Source: Parascedosporium putredinis
Taxonomy: Eukaryota > Ascomycota > Sordariomycetes > Microascales > Microascaceae
DNA length: 64,000 nucleotides
Direction: 5' to 3'
Assembly: GCA_949357655.1 (NCBI GenBank)
Contig: CASHTG010000013.1
Location: forward strand, 1 to 64,000
How positions within the stretch are numbered: the first letter of the stretch is position 1; the number at the start of each line of letters is the position of its first letter. The position numbers and the translations under genes are program-made. Shown piece after piece: positions 58,955-64,000 of this stretch. A model generated the notes under the pieces. That model was given only the letters and a program-made list of their open reading frames with translations. It had not been told where the DNA came from and made no database searches.

Positions 58955-59978
58955 AACGTAGAGCTGTCGAAATGAGGGAAACCATAGGCGATATAGCTTC
59001 GACTTAGAACTATTCTAAGTTAAACCGTCAGATATGGGAGAATGACGAAAATGTTAATGTTTCCATCTCATCCATACATCTGGTCCTGCACGGGTGATAT
59101 CATCTTGCCGATAGCCGGCCAAATGTGTATCAAGTTTAGATAGACACAGAAAAGAGATTATGTAAAGGGCTGATAAGGATGCCAACCGAAGATGCCAGGG
59201 TGTCCAAGGATCGATGGTGAGCTGGTGGATAGAAAGCCTTGTGTGGGGCGGAAATGGCAATTCGCTACATGGATGTAGCATGCGTAACCAAGACAGAGAC
59301 CACACGTGAGGACGTACGAGGCCAATCTCTATTTGGAGAAGCTATACGAAAACACCTTATTTAGACTAAAAGAGGCATAGGAGCTCTGTAGCGTGACTGA
59401 TGCTCAAATGTAGGCAAATTGGTAACTATTAGAGACTTCCATGGAAGCTACTCTGATTGATGTTAGCTAGTTTTTAGTTGCTAAGCCCACGAAGGGAGGC
59501 ATGAGGTAGCGTCCATTTGTGTCAAACTGGAAGTTAAAGGGCTAGAGCAGGATGAAGAGGTAACTATCTTATTCGGTTGTGATTTCTTTTCTATTGTGGA
59601 CAGGAGTAGACAGACCGCAGTGTCCGGAGATGGGAGTATGTGCAAGACCAGAGGGGATGGACAACACAAATGAGGGAGAGGGAGAGATCGTAGGTGTATG
59701 GGAAGTGGATTAGGCTATTTCAACTCAACCTTCACCTCATATCAAGTGCTCGCTTATCTTGATTCTTATATAGTTACTGTATCTAGGTGTATAGGTTGAG
59801 CCACCGCCTTGACAGATAATAAAACCCTCGGCGGTACACACCGAGGCCCTCCTTCAATACAAACTTAGCTGCCGATGGGCGTATAATCCGTGCTATACAA
59901 CAATCGCCGTCTAAACTTCAAACCTCTCGGGTGGTGGCTGGAAGGAATATTCATGTACACCGCACGTGGAGCCCTGTA
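58955..59978. other. Intergenic region
   Basis: About 1 kb without any supported gene or domain; only short ORFs lacking coding character. Confidence 0.6.
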
Positions 59979-61927
59979 TTAAGCACAGATCGTAGCCATC
60001 CTCGTCGGCCATGGGTTCTTAGTGACTCTCTGGAGGTTTCTGAGAGTATGATATCGTGGACTTGGGAGCCGGTCTACGTGATGACTATACTTGGAAGACT
60101 GCCCCGCGGGAATCGGGTAGGAAGTATTTCGGGCGCCCTCCGAGGACCTCGGAGCCCAATATTCTCCACCTTGGCTTTTGGCCTCATCCAGCAGGGCTTT
60201 GAGTTCAGCTTCAGTACTAGGCGCTTGTACTGTGAAAGCGGTCTGGCAACTATTGCCGTCGATCTTGATTATACTCGAAAATCCGTGTGGTCGCTTCTGC
60301 GTAACCATGGAAACTTGTAATTTCTTGGACCCTCCCAAATCTATGGGGAGGGACCAGGAGCGCAGGCCAGTCAGGAACTTATTATCTTTGTATTTGAATC
60401 GTTGGGCCATTGCTTCAACTTCTTGATGCGTTCCGGCCATGATTTCCCATCCCGTCCTCTCATCAGTTTCCCCAATACAGACCCCAAACGCATGGCCCTC
60501 GGTAGACTCGTAAACAAAACCAACGCGCGTTCCGTTTGAGAGGCGAGCCGAAGCCATACCTTCCGGTTCGATGGTGAGGTCACCAAAGGAAAACGCGAGC
60601 CTGTACTCTGACCCTAGGCGTGGGAGGCCCCGGATTCCGAAAAGGTCGGACGCAACTTTTCCCAGAGCGAGAAATCGTTTACTAGGTTATACGCCTGTAC
60701 AAAAATCTTTTGGGCTCCGAGTTTTTCCGGCAGTCCTCTGGCAAGAGCGAGTAAGGCCCGAGATCCGCGTTAATGCGATGGAACGGCTCGTTGACGTTGG
60801 TGCGGTTGATGGCGAGTGCGAGACGCCTGCCAGTTTTGTCCTCGCAATTCAGAACAGCTATTAAGCTTTCTGGGGAGTTATGATGATTTTCGGTCCTGGA
60901 CCGGAGCTCATGAGCTCAAATGGCGGTAGGCTGTCTTTCTGAGTCCAGCCAAGGATGGGTAGGGTGATTTGCACCCCTTTGTTGGTCAGGAAGAACGGAG
61001 ATTGAGGAGCTCGACTCCTAGATTTGCGGACATTCCGAGCACTAGAAAAGCAACTAGGCGAAGGGGCTAGCAATCCACAGTTGGTGGTGTTGGGCGTCGC
61101 CCAAGCGAAGATGGAGTCATCGTCGGAACGCCGCATGATTTCTTCTTGTAACCGCACAAACGCCATTGCGCCCTCTCCATAGAGTAGAGGCATGTTCACG
61201 CCAAAGAGGCCAAGTAAACTATACGCTTCGTCTTCAAGCCGGGTTGTCTGGCGCTTCGCGGCCCACGACATGCGCTGTGCAATGCTAAAATCGGACAGTT
61301 TACCGTTGAAAAACAAACCTTGATCTATACCAGTCGCGTCGGATATCTCTTTGACCAAATTATCGCGTGTCTCAATCTCTCTCAGTCCGAGCCGAAAAAA
61401 CCACAATCCCAGGAGCTATCAGTTCCTGAAGTGTCCATCCTCTGGTGAACCACCGGCTACCACATAGGAGCTCTGGGTTCTCTCGGACCTCGGTGGTGTC
61501 GAGATCTTCAAGGTAGGCATAACACACGACAGACTTGCGGTACCAAGTGAACATGGAGTTGATGGCTTCGGCAAGTTCCGTCGAGCTCGTCTTATCTATA
61601 CAGCATGTATCTATCCACTTGAAGCGGGAGAGGTGGTTAGATCGAGGTGAGGTGGCGTTGGCAAAACGTACGATGGGTGTTCTCCTTGATACTGCCTCTC
61701 TCATCTAACGTTCCCAGACTTACTACGTGCTCAAACCCATCTTCTCTCGCTTGCTTGCAGCAGCCGGCGATTTTGGGATATCCCTTTAGAGCTTTTTCTT
61801 TGCCGGCCTGTATATCCTGCAAGAGTACCTCGCCTTCACCCCATGTATGCGACAAAATTGCATATGGCGGCGTTTTGCGGGCACCAAACTCCTCGATCTC
61901 CAGGGTCCAGGCATTTAAGAGTCTCAT
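59979..61927 (-). CDS. HET-domain protein (heterokaryon incompatibility type)
   Basis: Start at 61,927 (MRLLNAWTLEIEEFG). One 106-bp intron, 61,618-61,723. About 615 residues. The HET (TIR-related) domain fills the first ~200 residues: PPYAILSHTWGEGEVLLQDI, then across the intron HVWIDTCCIDK and AINSMFTWYRKSVVCYAYL, and GSRWFTRGWTLQELIAP. After it come EDEAYSLLGLFGVNMPLLYGEG, found in the common HET plus C-terminal-extension class, and a long tail with a beta-rich pattern (FPLVT.., WEIMAGTHQEVEAM). Such proteins take part in allorecognition and cell death. The frame is one base short at 61,395-61,400, about 61,386, 60,867-60,869, 60,701-60,705 and about 60,621-60,632; the total with these five bases is divisible by three. 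Confidence 0.85.
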
Positions 61928-62445
61928 TTTATCCCTCTGTGCTGGGATAAAATTCTGCTGGGAGGAGTGAGCTTGAGATGCGGGGTCAGCGCATGTGTGG
62001 GGTGGATGAAGACCGGGGAGTGACCGCGACTCGTCACTGATTGGTAGGGGGATGAGAATGTGTGACACAGCTTTGAAGGGTTCTGCATCAACACTTAATG
62101 CTACAGGCCATCGAGCTGGCGGCCATGTGAGGATGGTATAAAGGTGCCAAAAACAGGGATACTGGGAAATGGAGAGCAGGAATGGTATGTATTGCTGATG
62201 ATCAATACAATCTTGGTAGATGAAAGTTGTCCTTTTGGCATCATGTAGCCGTGCTTGTTGATGGAAGATTGAGGGAGTATATAAAATATAGGCCCTGTTC
62301 TAGTTGTTAATGCCGCGGAATACGTTCATAGGCATCGATATCAAGAAGTCGAGGCCTTAAGTCATAATTTGCTGTGAGCTGTTGCCCTTTCCACCTGTGA
62401 TCGCCGCTTCTTCTCTTTGTAGTGCGCCTTGAGGAGTCTGAAAAA
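61928..62445. other. Intergenic region
   Basis: About 0.5 kb between two genes transcribed leftwards. It holds the HET gene promoter and the 3' region of the HeLo/kinase-like gene. Nothing else seen. Confidence 0.6.
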
Positions 62446-64000
62446 TCACGCAAAGCATTTCTCAAGTTCGCATACAACATGTTCTTCAAACGAGACCTGA
62501 AGAGGAAAATCACTCCTACTGAGAGCATCTTCAGAGATGCCGAAATCGTTGTTCAAGCATCGTTGAACGGCGCGCCAATAAACTTCACCCATCTTGGGCA
62601 ATAGCTTGTCGCAGTATTCTGTCTGAACTTTGAGCCTAAACTCTGAGTCGTTTTGGGAGCGTATACGAATGGTGTCAATCGTCCTCCATAACCCTATTTC
62701 GAGGAGAATCAGCCCGAGGCTGTATATATCAAACTCAGATCGATAGCGCTGCCGCATCGTTTCCGATTCCGGATGGACCTCAGGGTGACTGTACGACCTT
62801 ATGGCATCACGTTTTGTCTGGAAGCCAGCCGTTGACACGGACAAGGTCTCAGAGAGCTCAGAAGGATGATCTGGCCGCGACAGGTCCCAGCCTAAAAGAT
62901 AAAAATCCGACAACGCATGGGACAAAGTTGTCGGGGTGACCCGATGGGGGCGTTCTGTTCTCGTTGATTGGCCATTTTGCTCATAGAAAGGACGATTCGA
63001 CTCGTCTTCGCTGCGAAAGTAAACGATGTTGTCGCTACGGATCGACTTGTGTAGCCATCGAACAGAGTGAAGGCGTAGCACGGCAGTGGCAAGGCGTTTC
63101 GCAATCTCGAAACGATGGCCGAGAGGCAATGGGGTGCTCTCTCGGCGAATGAGGTCCTGAAGGCTCTCCATCTGCCCACCGCCTCCACTTTGGATGGAAA
63201 ATATCATACCTATTCGCGAATTTTCAGTATCGTTCACTAGTCCTCGGCAGTGCAGCGTTGCAAATTTCTCGAACAAGTTATCGCGATTGAGGACGCTGGC
63301 AAGCTCGCTGAGGCGAAGAGTTTGCTCGAGCCTCGTGGGGAGTCCCTGTTGCAATATTTCCACTCCACCATGACGCTCTGACCGTCTAGGTTGGAGAGAG
63401 ATCGGTATTCGCCGTAAAGAAGAGTCCCGCGTTTGAAATCTTTGGTTTGGTAGGGCTGGATTCGTCGCGGCGGCGCTGCCTCGGTGAGGGTCACGGAGCT
63501 GGATGAGGTCGCATCATCACCCTCCCACTCTCTGCTCTCGCACAACTGCCATTGCTTTATCCTTGCCATGTTCTTCAACCCACTTCCATTAGGTAATCTT
63601 TCAGTCTTGATGAGTGTGTCGTGATCAACGCTATCGAGGATCGACATTTCGGCGCGCCGGTCTATCTGGTGATGTAACATGGGATGGAGGAGCTCGAGTA
63701 AAAGGTTATTGGTCTTTTCTATGCTCTCCAGAAGTACAAGAATGGCACTTTTGTCCGAGGTGATCCACTTCATGCTCAATCCCGCCCGCGACTTTGACTT
63801 GACCAGCTGCTCCTCGCTGGCCTCGCTGGCCGCACCTGTTGAAACGTCGTGTATGCTCCTTGGTGAGGGGCTCCGCTTCACGAATTTACCCCATGTCTTG
63901 AGTAGCTTTGTTTGCTTTGGCGATGAGTGAGCCAGCTGAACTGATGTAGTAGCGTACTTGGAAATAAGATCTGATGCTTCGATAAACTTGTCTCGCATTC
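62446..64000 (-). CDS. HeLo-like / protein-kinase-like protein, N-terminus beyond window
   Basis: Partial at its 5' end. The visible part starts in helices typical of the HeLo region (MRDKFIEASDLISKYATTS), passes a linker with KTERLPNGSGLKNMARIKQW, and ends in a kinase-like domain: LHSVRWLHKSIRSDNIVYF in the catalytic-loop position, with HKS in place of HRD, LLGWDLSRPDHPSE in place of DFG, and DIYSLGLILLEIGLW. The missing HRD and DFG residues suggest a pseudokinase. This HeLo plus kinase-like layout is common in fungal proteins related to HET-S/prion-type incompatibility systems. The frame is one base short near 63,357-63,362. It runs in the same direction as the HET gene, so both may belong to a non-self recognition locus. 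Confidence 0.75.

Noticed and set aside
1..64000. tRNA and rRNA genes
   Set aside because: I saw no cloverleaf-type A and B box pair or rRNA-like segment in the normal-composition parts. A tRNA scan would be decisive.

Overview
The window looks like a filamentous ascomycete chromosome (Pezizomycotina). The genes carry 45-117 bp introns with GTRNGT...YAG borders. A HET-domain gene and a HeLo/kinase-like gene sit at the right edge. Two long AT-rich blocks carry the mark of RIP (repeat-induced point mutation): CpA, TpG and CpG are almost absent while CpT, CpC and ApG remain. The species cannot be named from the sequence.

Layout: 1-11,060 is a RIP-destroyed repeat block. It holds a LINE-type RNase H relic, a possible pair of terminal direct repeats, and a much younger 410-bp solo LTR with a perfect 5-bp target duplication. 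11,060-20,400 is gene-poor and holds a small ORF, a SET-domain fragment, a multi-exon gene of unknown function, an alcohol dehydrogenase fragment and a restriction-endonuclease-like fragment. 20,400-44,363 is a biosynthetic gene cluster. 45,131-46,521 encodes an unknown coiled-coil protein. 47,648-57,010 is a Ty1/copia element (271-bp LTRs, target duplication CAAAG) with a RIP-mutated Ty3/gypsy element inside it on the minus strand. 57,802-58,954 encodes a secreted PAF-acetylhydrolase-like esterase. 59,979-61,927 encodes a HET-domain protein, and a HeLo/pseudokinase-like gene runs off the right end.

The cluster has nine genes: an AflR-like Zn2Cys6 regulator, a CYP52-like P450, a highly reducing PKS (KS-AT-DH-MT-ER0-KR-ACP) whose ER has lost its cofactor site, a full ABCB-type transporter, a LovC-like trans enoyl reductase, a second P450, an aldose 1-epimerase-like protein, a LovG-like FSH1 serine hydrolase, and a FAD monooxygenase. 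The PKS would build a methylated reduced chain with the trans reductase. The hydrolase would release it, the epimerase-like protein, P450s and FAD enzyme would tailor it, and the transporter would export it. This gene set matches the fusarielin (FSL) type of decalin polyketide cluster, with extra tailoring and export genes. A shared promoter motif, AACTCRCCGG, lies upstream of nearly every cluster gene and is my candidate for the regulator's binding site.

Most genes are interrupted by one-base losses (one or two sites could be two-base), usually in homopolymer runs, with otherwise intact frames, motifs and splice sites. I read this as base-calling error in the assembly rather than gene decay. 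Coordinates are given for the full spans, with the interruption sites listed.
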